The translations under genes and the position numbers were made by a program. Of a stretch of 6,009 nucleotides of DNA, positions 1-6,009 are shown one piece after another (position 1 is the first letter of the stretch; each line of letters begins with the position of its first letter). The stretch comes from Acidobacteriota bacterium (GTDB lineage Bacteria; Acidobacteriota; UBA6911; JACQSX01). Location: the NCBI GenBank assembly GCA_016199665.1, contig JACQGG010000085.1, positions 1 through 6,009 of the forward strand, in the 5' to 3' direction. The notes beneath the pieces were generated by a model. That model had not been told where the DNA came from, searched no databases, and saw nothing but the letters and a program-made list of their open reading frames with translations.

Positions 1-1
1 G

Positions 2-547
2 GGGGCTTCTATCGCCGCGCTGCATCCCGATGTTCTGATCGACGCGCGCATGCTCAAGCGCAATGACGGAACACGGATTGACCAGGCGCCGCTGGTGGGC
101 GCGCTTGGCCCCGGGTATACGGCCGGGAGGGACTGCCACTTCGTAATCGAGACCGAGCGAGGGCACGACCTGGGGCGCGTCATCTACCGGGGGTCGGCCC
201 GGCCGGACTCCGGAGAGCCGGCCCGTTTTCTGGGACACTCCAAAGACCGGACCGTTTACACGACCTGCGGCGGCATCTTCCATGGGAGGGTGAAAATCGG
301 CGACTGGGTGGGCAAAGGCGCGGTCATCGGGAAAATTGACCAGACCGCCTTTATCGCCGGGATTTCCGGAACGGTTCGGGGTATACTGCGCTCGGGATTT
401 CAGGTTCAGGAGAAAACAAAAATCGCCGACATTGATCCTCGGGGCCGGCCTGAGTACTGCAACACGGTCTCGGACCGCACCAACGCGATCGCAGGCGGGG
501 TGCTGGAGGGAATTCTGGCGCTCAGAAAGATAATCGATTTGCGATAA
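2..547 (+). CDS. yqeB: YqeB/EF2563-family selenium-dependent molybdenum hydroxylase system protein (5' partial)
   Basis: The reading frame is open from base 2 and the true start lies before the window. 181 residues are visible, probably about two thirds of a protein that I recall as roughly 260-270 residues in this family. Visible residues 5-20 (IAALHPDVLIDARMLK) run into the first in-frame ATG at position 50, so that ATG is internal. Family-like blocks follow: LVGALGPGYTAGRD, then VIETERGHDLGRVIYRGSA, a GGIF...KIGDWVGKGAVIG segment that resembles a biotinyl/lipoyl-type sandwich, and DIDPRGRPEYCNTVSDR followed by AIAGGVLEGIL. Family members are cytoplasmic and genetically tied to maturation of selenium-dependent molybdenum hydroxylases (xanthine dehydrogenase-like enzymes), usually near yqeC, mocA, selD or hydroxylase subunits; the biochemical role is unsettled. 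The missing N-terminus would be expected to hold a Rossmann-like GAGDLATG-type motif. The next gene starts 24 bp downstream on the same strand. Confidence 0.85.
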   Translation, partial: GASIAALHPDVLIDARMLKRNDGTRIDQAPLVGALGPGYTAGRDCHFVIETERGHDLGRVIYRGSARPDSGEPARFLGHSKDRTVYTTCGGIFHGRVKIGDWVGKGAVIGKIDQTAFIAGISGTVRGILRSGFQVQEKTKIADIDPRGRPEYCNTVSDRTNAIAGGVLEGILALRKIIDLR

Positions 548-555
548 ATTCTTAC

Positions 556-563
556 AGAGGAGG
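556..563 (+). promoter_or_regulatory. Strong ribosome binding site for the DUF4412-like gene
   Basis: AGAGGAGG lies 8 nt before the ATG at 572 and is close to the ideal anti-16S sequence. It supports the start at 572 over the second ATG at 575. It fills most of the 24-bp gap after yqeB, which leaves little room for a separate promoter there. Confidence 0.85.
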
Positions 564-571
564 ACCCGTTT

Positions 572-1327
572 ATGATGAGACAGTTGGCACGCGTGTTGGC
601 TATGGCCGTGACCTCGGCGGCGCTGGTGGCCGCCCCTCGGGCGGCGCAGGTCGGGTCGCTTTTCAGCGAGGACGTCACGCTGCACGAGACCACCACCTCT
701 TCCGGAATGCCCATGGGGGGCGGCAAAGAGAGCCGGGCAACAAGCTATTTCAGCGGCAATGCCATGAGGCACTCTTCCGATGCAGCGGATACGATCATCC
801 GCTATGACCAGGGAAAGATCATCACCGTCGACCACAAGAAGAAAACCTACACGGAAATTACGCTGCAGGATCTGCAGCGCGCGCTGGAAAGCGCCGCCGC
901 CGGTATGAACATGAAAAAGGAAGAGATGGAAGCGATGCGCCAGATGATGGGCCAGACCACCGGAGAAACCACCGTGACCAAACAGGGTCCAGGCGAGGCC
1001 ATTGCGGGTTATTCCACGGAAAAGTACCTGGTCAAGATGCCGATGCTGGAAATGCAGATATGGACTGCGTCAGATCTGGCCGTGCCGGCGGTCTATTATG
1101 ACGCCATGAAGCTCTCCATGCCTCCCAATCCCATGTTTGACATGGGCAAGATGTACGACGAGTTCAAGAAGATCAAGGGGATGACGGTCAAAACGGTCAT
1201 GAACATGAGCATGATGGGAATGAACATGAGCACCACGACCGTTGTGACCTCAGTGGAAAAGGGCAAGATCCCGGCGTCGACGTTCGACGTACCCGCAGGC
1301 TACAAATCGGTCCCCATGAAGATGTGA
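572..1327 (+). CDS. Secreted methionine-rich DUF4412-like protein of unknown function
   Basis: This encodes 251 residues. The N-terminus (MMRQLARVLAMAVTSAALVA) is a typical signal peptide with a short basic region and an Ala-rich hydrophobic core; cleavage is probably near residues 21-26, so the protein should be periplasmic or otherwise exported. There is no lipobox cysteine, and in fact no cysteine at all. The layout resembles DUF4412 proteins: YFSGNAMRHSS and TIIRYDQGKIITVDHKKKTY (about residues 59-93) match the pattern 'apply, report, mineralised state of a reducing strand pair', and IAGYSTEKYLVK with a following IWTASDLAVP (about 144-172) matches the second conserved block. The family assignment is from memory of that pattern and is moderate. 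Methionine is unusually frequent (29 of 251), clustered at 112-126, 156-161, 178-194 and 204-219. The function is unknown; a LolA/LolB-like lipid-binding fold or metal binding are both possible. The gene may be co-transcribed with yqeB. Confidence 0.8.
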   Translation: MMRQLARVLAMAVTSAALVAAPRAAQVGSLFSEDVTLHETTTSSGMPMGGGKESRATSYFSGNAMRHSSDAADTIIRYDQGKIITVDHKKKTYTEITLQDLQRALESAAAGMNMKKEEMEAMRQMMGQTTGETTVTKQGPGEAIAGYSTEKYLVKMPMLEMQIWTASDLAVPAVYYDAMKLSMPPNPMFDMGKMYDEFKKIKGMTVKTVMNMSMMGMNMSTTTVVTSVEKGKIPASTFDVPAGYKSVPMKM

Positions 1328-1338
1328 CCGGCGTTTTG

Positions 1339-1366
1339 GGGAGTGCCCTGACTTAAGGACACTCCC
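1339..1366 (+). terminator. Possible weak intrinsic terminator after the DUF4412-like gene
   Basis: GGGAGTG (1339-1345) pairs perfectly with CACTCCC (1360-1366), and CC (1346-1347) can add pairs with GG (1357-1358) if A1359 bulges, giving a loop of about 9 nt. The hairpin begins 11 nt after the stop codon. The following sequence, GGCGTTTGTG, has only a three-base T run, so termination efficiency is doubtful. It could also be a 3' stabilising hairpin. Confidence 0.45.
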
Positions 1367-1533
1367 GGCGTTTGTGTCACCAAGGGATGCAGTCAAGGCG
1401 TCCCGTGGCTGCAGATCACGTAAACCGTATAGGAAGCTGTTCCCTCAACCGAAGTTCTTCACCGAACCGCAACCGTCAGCGGCGCGGAATATGAGTCAGG
1501 TTAGCGGCCGCTCTCGGAGAGCCGGATCATTGC

Positions 1534-1537
1534 GGAG
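1534..1537 (+). promoter_or_regulatory. Ribosome binding site that decides the receptor start
   Basis: GGAG lies 7 nt before the ATG at 1545. That ATG is directly followed by a classical signal peptide, while the alternative ATG at 1491 and GTG at 1374 have weaker upstream sequences and would add a long basic tail. This selects 1545 as the start. Confidence 0.7.
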
Positions 1538-1544
1538 AATACGG

Positions 1545-4500
1545 ATGAACCGAACCGAAAAACCCTGGATAACGATTGCGGCTGCTCTTCTGATGACACT
1601 TCCTTTCTCGACACACTTGTCGGCGCAGGGCGAGGGGCTTGCCACAGTGCGGGGGACAATCCAGGGACAGGCGACCACCCCGCTTTCAGACGCCAAAGTC
1701 GTGGCAAGAAATCCCGACACCGGGCGAAGCCAGACGGCGGCTGCTGACGAGACCGGCCGGTTTGAAATCGCCGGACTTGCCCCGGGTCTTTACGAGTTTG
1801 AAGCCTCCCATCCCGGCTTCCTCAGCCAGACGCGCAGAGGCGTGCCGGTGGCAGCCGGTCAGTCGCTCACCCTCGAATTTGTCCTCCAGCCAAGCTCAGC
1901 CACGGCTTCGGCCGCTTCAGTTCAGAGAATCAGCGAAAGCCAGCTTGTGGGCCTTCCCCTGAACGGGCGCAGTTACAGCCAACTGGCGACGCTGCAGGCC
2001 GGGATGGCGGACCCGTCTGGCGAGCAGGCCTCTCGAGGAATCGGCGGGGGCAACCTCACCGTGTCCGGCGGGCGGTCCTCCTCCAATAATTTCCTGCTGG
2101 ACGGAACCAACATTATGGATACCGGGAACCGGGTTCCCCGCAGCGCGGCAGGAGTCCAACTGGGCGCCGATGCGGTTTATCAGGTTCAGGTCTTCAGCAC
2201 CAACTACGGCGCCGAGTATGGCCGCGGGAGCGGCGGCGTTCTCAACTCCATCACTCGTTCCGGCGCCAATGAGTTTCATGGAACATTGTTTGAGTACTTC
2301 CGCAACAGCAAGCTGGATGCGACCAAGTGGGAGGATAACGCCTCCGGCCGGCAGAAGTCCCCCTTCAAGCGCAACCAGTTCGGGTTCACGCTTACCGGAC
2401 CGGTGCGAAAAGAGCGAACTTACTTTATGGTCAGCTACGAGGCGATGCGCGACCGCCTGACCACGACAGATTTGAGCTTCTTTCCCGACCAGAGAGCGAG
2501 GGATGGCATTATTACCGATGCACTTGGCAACGAAGTCCAGAGGATCCAGGTCAACCCCACGGTGAAACCCTATCTGGCACTGTATCCTCTGCCCAACGGG
2601 GCCTCAATTGGCGGAGGCTTCGGCCAAAACGGCGCCCAGATATTCCTGCCCACCGATGAAAATTACCTGACCCTTCGCGTGGACCACAAGATCTCCGACC
2701 GGGACAGCTTGTTCGCCCGCTACACGTTTGACGACGCCACCAGCACCGATTCTCAGGGCACTTTCCTTTTTCGGTCGAGGATTCAAAGCCGCCAGCAGTA
2801 TCTGACCCTGGTGGGAACCCATATTTTCAGTCTCAGCTTTTTGACGGCATTTCGCTTCGGATACACCCGGCCCGTCGACGCCATCAACACCCTTTCTTCA
2901 ATCGAGATTCCCCGCTCGTTGTACTTTGTGCCCGGCGCCCCGCAGTTCGGCCAGATCGAGATCCCCGGGATGCCGGCTTTCGGTCCTTTGGTGACCACGC
3001 CCGAAGCCAACAAGATGAACACGTTCCAATTTGCCAACGACACGGTCGTTCAGAAGGGGCCCCACGCGTTGAAGTTTGGATTCGAACTTCATCGCTATCG
3101 CTGGGACGTGGTTAATGGATTCACCCAGGGAGGATCCTGGTCCTTCAACAGCCTGGAGAGCTTTCTGCAAGGGGGGCCGGAAGGGACAACGTTGATCGTC
3201 GCGTTGCCGGGCTCAAACAACCAGAAGGCGTTCCGCCAAACGCTGATGGGATTTTACGCCCAGGATAATTACCGCATGAAGGGCAACTTGCAGCTCAGCC
3301 TGGGTCTCCGCTATGAGCCGGCCACCATCATCAAGGAAAAACATGGCCGGCTTGCTTACCTGCCCGACCCGGCGCGGGACACTCAGTTGCAGACCGGGCA
3401 AATGCTGAAGGACAACCCCTCGCTTGTTAACTTCTCGCCCCGCCTGGGGATCACCTGGGCGCCGGGGAACAACCGGGGGACGGTTGCCAGCGCAGGCTTT
3501 GGAATTTATTACGATCCTTTGCTTGAATACGTGATCGACCTTCAAAAAAATACCGCCCCCTTTTATAAGAGGGTCGTGAGAATCAATTTTGATTCTTCTG
3601 CGGTCTTTCCCGATGCAGTCGGCGCAGCGACTGCCGTGGCTGCGGCGACGCCGTTCCAGGTCGAGGGCCTGGACTATCATCATATTGCGACCCCAAGAGT
3701 CCTGCGTTACAACCTGACGCTGCAGCAACAAGCGGCCGGGGGCTTGCGATTCCAGGCGGCTTATGTCGGGGCCCGCGGGAACCACCTGTTTCGCGGCTAT
3801 GAAGCCAACCTCTACCCGCTTCCCCAAAAGCGGGCGGATGGCTCGCTTTACTTTCCCCCCAATTCAGGTCCGATCAATCCCGCCTTCGGCGGAATCAGCA
3901 TCATCAGCAGCGACGCGCAGTCGTTCTACAATTCTCTGCAGCTTTCAGCCGTTAAGAGCTTCGACCGGGGAACTTCTCTGCAAGCCAACTACACATACGG
4001 CAAGTCGGTGGATGACGCCTCGACGAGCAGCTCGGGGGCCTTCGCGGCGCCGAGTCGCCAGTACCCCCTGATGCGTACGCTGGATCGGAGCCTTTCAGAT
4101 TTTGATCTCCGCCATCGTCTGGCCGTCAGTTATTTCCTCACCCTTCCTTTCGGCGGCGGACACCGCTGGCTAAACTCCCCCACCGTCTCGCATGTCCTGG
4201 GAGGCTGGCGACTGGGAGGGATTCTCTCATACCGGAGCGGGACTCCTCTCTTTCCGCGCCTCAATGTCCGGACTGCAGGATTTCTCTTTGTAGCCAATCG
4301 GCCAAACTTGCTTCCGGGCCATAGCAATAATCCCACAAAGGGCGTCACCACCGGCTGCTCCGGAGTCGCTGCCGGTCAGAAGCTGGGAGGGCCGGAGCTG
4401 TATTTTGATCCCTGTTCCTTCTCCGTCCCGGAGCCCGGCACTCTGGGCAACGTAGGACGCAACACCCTCATTGGCCCCTCGGCCTTCAGTATGGATATTT

Positions 4501-4721
4501 CCCTCCAGAAGGAATTTACCCTGGGCGGGGAACGGCGGCTCCAGTTCCGAGCGGAGTTCTTTAATCTGCCAAACCATCCGAATTTTGCCGGTCCCAGCGC
4601 CGGGTCCTCGGTGGTCTTCTCGGGCGCTTTCCCGGGACGATTCAACACGACGGCCGGGAGACTCCTGCGAACCGCCACAACTTCCCGGCAGATTCAGTTT
4701 GCCTTGCGACTCACCTTCTAG
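1545..4721 (+). CDS. TonB-dependent receptor, Oar-like, with carboxypeptidase-regulatory-like N-terminal domain
   Basis: This encodes a 1058-residue outer-membrane protein. Residues 1-27 form a signal peptide (hydrophobic core IAAALLMTL, likely cleavage after HLSA). Residues about 33-115 form a carboxypeptidase-regulatory-like beta-sandwich (VRGTIQG, ending in LEFVLQP). The plug follows: LPLNGR at 137-142, FLLDGTN at 183-189, and ITRSGANEFHG at 236-246. The rest is a 22-strand-type barrel: YFRNSKLDATKW leads into it, GTLGNVGRNTLIGPS begins at 965, FRAEFFNLPNHPNF begins at 1001, and the chain ends in Phe, the usual sorting signal for the BAM machinery. This domain order is typical of the large Acidobacteriota receptor family. 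Substrate is unknown; oligosaccharides, peptides or siderophore-like ligands are all possible. Only two cysteines exist (938 and 957), probably a disulfide in one extracellular loop. The linker before the plug is short and shows no clear TonB box. No SusD-like partner or enzyme gene is adjacent. Confidence 0.93.
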   Translation: MNRTEKPWITIAAALLMTLPFSTHLSAQGEGLATVRGTIQGQATTPLSDAKVVARNPDTGRSQTAAADETGRFEIAGLAPGLYEFEASHPGFLSQTRRGVPVAAGQSLTLEFVLQPSSATASAASVQRISESQLVGLPLNGRSYSQLATLQAGMADPSGEQASRGIGGGNLTVSGGRSSSNNFLLDGTNIMDTGNRVPRSAAGVQLGADAVYQVQVFSTNYGAEYGRGSGGVLNSITRSGANEFHGTLFEYFRNSKLDATKWEDNASGRQKSPFKRNQFGFTLTGPVRKERTYFMVSYEAMRDRLTTTDLSFFPDQRARDGIITDALGNEVQRIQVNPTVKPYLALYPLPNGASIGGGFGQNGAQIFLPTDENYLTLRVDHKISDRDSLFARYTFDDATSTDSQGTFLFRSRIQSRQQYLTLVGTHIFSLSFLTAFRFGYTRPVDAINTLSSIEIPRSLYFVPGAPQFGQIEIPGMPAFGPLVTTPEANKMNTFQFANDTVVQKGPHALKFGFELHRYRWDVVNGFTQGGSWSFNSLESFLQGGPEGTTLIVALPGSNNQKAFRQTLMGFYAQDNYRMKGNLQLSLGLRYEPATIIKEKHGRLAYLPDPARDTQLQTGQMLKDNPSLVNFSPRLGITWAPGNNRGTVASAGFGIYYDPLLEYVIDLQKNTAPFYKRVVRINFDSSAVFPDAVGAATAVAAATPFQVEGLDYHHIATPRVLRYNLTLQQQAAGGLRFQAAYVGARGNHLFRGYEANLYPLPQKRADGSLYFPPNSGPINPAFGGISIISSDAQSFYNSLQLSAVKSFDRGTSLQANYTYGKSVDDASTSSSGAFAAPSRQYPLMRTLDRSLSDFDLRHRLAVSYFLTLPFGGGHRWLNSPTVSHVLGGWRLGGILSYRSGTPLFPRLNVRTAGFLFVANRPNLLPGHSNNPTKGVTTGCSGVAAGQKLGGPELYFDPCSFSVPEPGTLGNVGRNTLIGPSAFSMDISLQKEFTLGGERRLQFRAEFFNLPNHPNFAGPSAGSSVVFSGAFPGRFNTTAGRLLRTATTSRQIQFALRLTF

Positions 4722-4722
4722 A

Positions 4723-5934
4723 TCAATTCGCCAGCTCCTTGTGAAGCAGCGAGAGGAACAGACCCACGTCGGTGACGACACCGATGGCTTGAGCCGAGCC
4801 CCGGTCGCTTAACTTGGTCACGGTGGAAGCGTTAACGTCCACGCACACCGTAGTGACCCAGGACGGAATCATATTCCCCACTCCAATGGAGTGCAGCATC
4901 GTCCCCAGCATCAGGATCATTTCCAGACCCTCCACGGCTTCCGCGTAAGCCTCCTGCGCCGCGATCAAGTCCATGATCGTTTCGGGCAGCGGCCCGTCGT
5001 CCCGAATGCTTCCGGCCAGTACAAACGGGACGGGCCGGCGGACACACTCGTACATGATCCCGGATTTTAGAATGCCCGCCTCCACTGCCTGACGAATTCC
5101 GCCGGCATGATAGATCGTGTTGATGGCGCGCATGTGATTCTTGTGCCCGTCGCTGACCGTCACGCCGGTTTCCAGATTGACCCCGAGCGACGTCTGGTAG
5201 AGCGCGTGCTCGATGTCGTGCACTGCCAGCGCGTTTCCACTCAGGAGAACATCCACAAATCCCCTGCGGATAATGCCGGCCAGATAAGGAACGCCGCCCG
5301 TGTGCACCACGACGGGTCCCGCCACAACTCCGATGCGTGCGCCGCGGGCCTTGACATCGCGGACCATCTCGGCGAGCTTGGCGGTGGATATTTCAACGCG
5401 CCTTTCCGTAGAGACATCACTTGCCATGAAGGCAAAGCCGTAGCGATCGCGAGTCTTGAATTCCGGCTGGACCCGGATTCCTTCCACGCCGCAGACGACC
5501 GCACTCCCGGCCCGAATGTCGCGCAGCTTGCAGCAAATTACGCGACCTTTCTCAACAACCAGAATCGCGTCCATGCGCTGTTTCTCAGCTTCAACCCACG
5601 CTCCGGCGACGCGGACGTAAGTCCGATGATTGGTGGTCGAGTAGAAGTCTTCCGGCACGCAGCGATCCCTCGCAGCAGGCTTGACGACAGCGTCCTGCTC
5701 GCTGGGAACATAGCAGCCGAGCGACATCAGCTCCTCCAGCAGCGAAATCAGCGTGCTTCGGTCCGGCGCACGAATGCGCAACCGGGCGGTGGAAAACTCT
5801 TGGTTGGTGCGTCCAATGTCAAAGCGGAGGATTTCAAATTGACCCTTGCATTCAATGACCTTGTCCAAGATCCGGGTCATTAACTGCGAGTCGATCAAGT
5901 GTCCGCGCGCTTCAACGATTTCCGTGGCTTTCAT
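4723..5934 (-). CDS. TIGR00300-family protein, archaeal-type ornithine cyclodeaminase homologue
   Basis: This encodes 403 residues and appears complete. Residues 1-~78 match the LOR/SDH conserved region (GHLIDSQLMTRILDKV, then FEILRFDIG and ARLRIRAPD). The remainder is a Rossmann-like domain with glycine-rich blocks: IGVVAGPVVVHTGG at 201-214, LLSGNALAVHDIE at 230-242, SGIMYEC at 291-297, VLAGSIRDDGPLPE at 305-318, and DVNASTVTKLSDRGSAQAIG at 366-385. This organisation is that of TIGR00300 proteins. Family knowledge: the Methanococcus maripaludis member was reported as an ornithine cyclodeaminase (ornithine to proline plus ammonia, NAD-dependent), and the same module forms the C-terminal part of cyanobacterial AgrE/ArgZ, after an arginine dihydrolase domain. 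That dihydrolase domain is absent here. No signal peptide is seen, so the protein should be cytoplasmic. Activity of this bacterial copy is inferred, not shown. It is unrelated to the mu-crystallin-type ornithine cyclodeaminase. Confidence 0.85.
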   Translation of the reverse strand: MKATEIVEARGHLIDSQLMTRILDKVIECKGQFEILRFDIGRTNQEFSTARLRIRAPDRSTLISLLEELMSLGCYVPSEQDAVVKPAARDRCVPEDFYSTTNHRTYVRVAGAWVEAEKQRMDAILVVEKGRVICCKLRDIRAGSAVVCGVEGIRVQPEFKTRDRYGFAFMASDVSTERRVEISTAKLAEMVRDVKARGARIGVVAGPVVVHTGGVPYLAGIIRRGFVDVLLSGNALAVHDIEHALYQTSLGVNLETGVTVSDGHKNHMRAINTIYHAGGIRQAVEAGILKSGIMYECVRRPVPFVLAGSIRDDGPLPETIMDLIAAQEAYAEAVEGLEMILMLGTMLHSIGVGNMIPSWVTTVCVDVNASTVTKLSDRGSAQAIGVVTDVGLFLSLLHKELAN

Positions 5935-5938
5935 AGGT

Positions 5939-5944
5939 TCACCT
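5939..5944 (-). promoter_or_regulatory. Ribosome binding site for the TIGR00300-family gene
   Basis: On the minus strand AGGTGA precedes the ATG (5932-5934) with a 4-nt gap, or 5 nt if only AGGTG is counted. It is moderately strong and rather close. It supports the start at 5934, where the LOR/SDH domain begins almost immediately. Confidence 0.6.
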
Positions 5945-5982
5945 ACGTTAGCACAGTTGGGGGTTGGGGAAGGGACGGCTCC

Positions 5983-6001
5983 TGTTCATCAAACATGAAC
6001 A
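5983..6001. promoter_or_regulatory. Inverted repeat upstream of the TIGR00300-family gene, possible operator
   Basis: TGTTCAT (5983-5989) and ATGAACA (5995-6001) are perfect reverse complements separated by CAAAC. The site lies about 49-67 bp upstream of the minus-strand start codon, where a dimeric repressor or activator could bind. It does not match the ArgR consensus (TGAAT-N4-ATTCA type). No convincing -35/-10 pair was found between it and the gene, and the window ends 8 bp later, so a divergent gene using the same site cannot be excluded. Confidence 0.35.
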
Positions 6002-6009
6002 TATGGCAC

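Larger units (their letters stand above)
1328..1544 (+). other. 217-bp intergenic region and leader of the TonB-dependent receptor gene
   Basis: The region begins with the hairpin described at 1339-1366 and ends with a GGAG ribosome binding site at 1534-1537. The receptor frame stays open upstream to a GTG at 1374 and an ATG at 1491, but the extra 57 codons encode a basic, low-complexity stretch without family character, so I treat this as leader. A TATAGG at 1428-1433 could be a -10 element, but nothing like TTGACA sits 16-18 nt before it. I see no convincing promoter, riboswitch or small RNA. A short GCTCT/AGAGC hairpin (1510-1522) lies just before the ribosome binding site and is too small to weigh. 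Confidence 0.4.

Noticed and set aside
201..229. GGCCGG/CCGGCC hairpin followed by CGTTTT, terminator-like
   Set aside because: It lies in the middle of the yqeB coding frame, whose conserved blocks continue on both sides. It is more likely a GC-rich coding coincidence than a terminator.
1510..1522. Short GCTCT/AGAGC hairpin before the receptor ribosome binding site
   Set aside because: Five base pairs with a three-base loop are too weak to call a regulatory structure, and the start codon and GGAG remain free.
1374..1544. N-terminal extension of the receptor from GTG at 1374 or ATG at 1491
   Set aside because: The extension is basic and low in complexity, and it would bury the signal peptide that begins at 1545. 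The ATG at 1545 has a GGAG at proper spacing.
3213..3827. A 204-codon minus-strand open frame inside the receptor gene
   Set aside because: It is antisense to well-conserved barrel sequence, its translation is Arg/Gly/Val-rich without any family pattern, and it is explained by codon bias of the true gene.
4227..4781. A 184-codon minus-strand open frame across the convergent junction
   Set aside because: It overlaps both the end of the receptor gene and the end of the TIGR00300-family gene, with no motif or start signal to support it.
5107..5883. A 258-codon open frame on the plus strand opposite the TIGR00300-family gene
   Set aside because: It lies wholly antisense to a gene with clear family motifs, has no recognisable domain, and has no good ribosome binding site. 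Long antisense frames are common in GC-rich coding DNA.

Overview
This window reads as ordinary chromosomal DNA from a GC-rich Gram-negative bacterium, most likely a member of the Acidobacteriota. That placement is an inference. It rests mainly on the large outer-membrane receptor in the middle, which has the layout (carboxypeptidase-regulatory-like domain, an LPLNGR plug motif, a C-terminal NHPNF block and a terminal Phe) that is heavily expanded in Solibacter/Koribacter-type genomes. No rRNA, tRNA, CRISPR, insertion sequence or phage signal was seen.

Layout, left to right. (1) Positions 2-547, plus strand: the C-terminal two thirds of a YqeB/EF2563-type protein of the selenium-dependent molybdenum hydroxylase system; its start lies before the window. 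(2) Positions 572-1327, plus strand: a secreted, cysteine-free, strikingly methionine-rich protein resembling the DUF4412 family, 24 bp after yqeB and with a strong ribosome binding site. A hairpin that may act as a terminator follows it. (3) Positions 1328-1544: a 217-bp gap that should carry the promoter and leader of the next gene, although no convincing promoter was found. (4) Positions 1545-4721, plus strand: a 1058-residue TonB-dependent receptor of the Oar-like type with a signal peptide. (5) Positions 4723-5934, minus strand: a 403-residue protein of the TIGR00300 family (LOR/SDH N-terminal domain plus Rossmann-like C-terminal domain), related to archaeal-type ornithine cyclodeaminase and to the C-terminal half of cyanobacterial AgrE/ArgZ. 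Its stop codon faces the receptor stop across a single base pair. (6) Positions 5935-6009: the upstream region of that gene, with a 7-bp inverted repeat (5-nt spacer) that could be an operator.

The genes do not form one evident pathway. The yqeB and DUF4412-like genes could share a transcript, the receptor appears to be its own unit, and the ornithine cyclodeaminase-like gene is transcribed towards it. I found no convincing new multi-gene system. The points most worth a second look are the Met-rich secreted protein, the stand-alone archaeal-type ornithine cyclodeaminase homologue with its upstream palindrome, and the 1-bp convergent junction.
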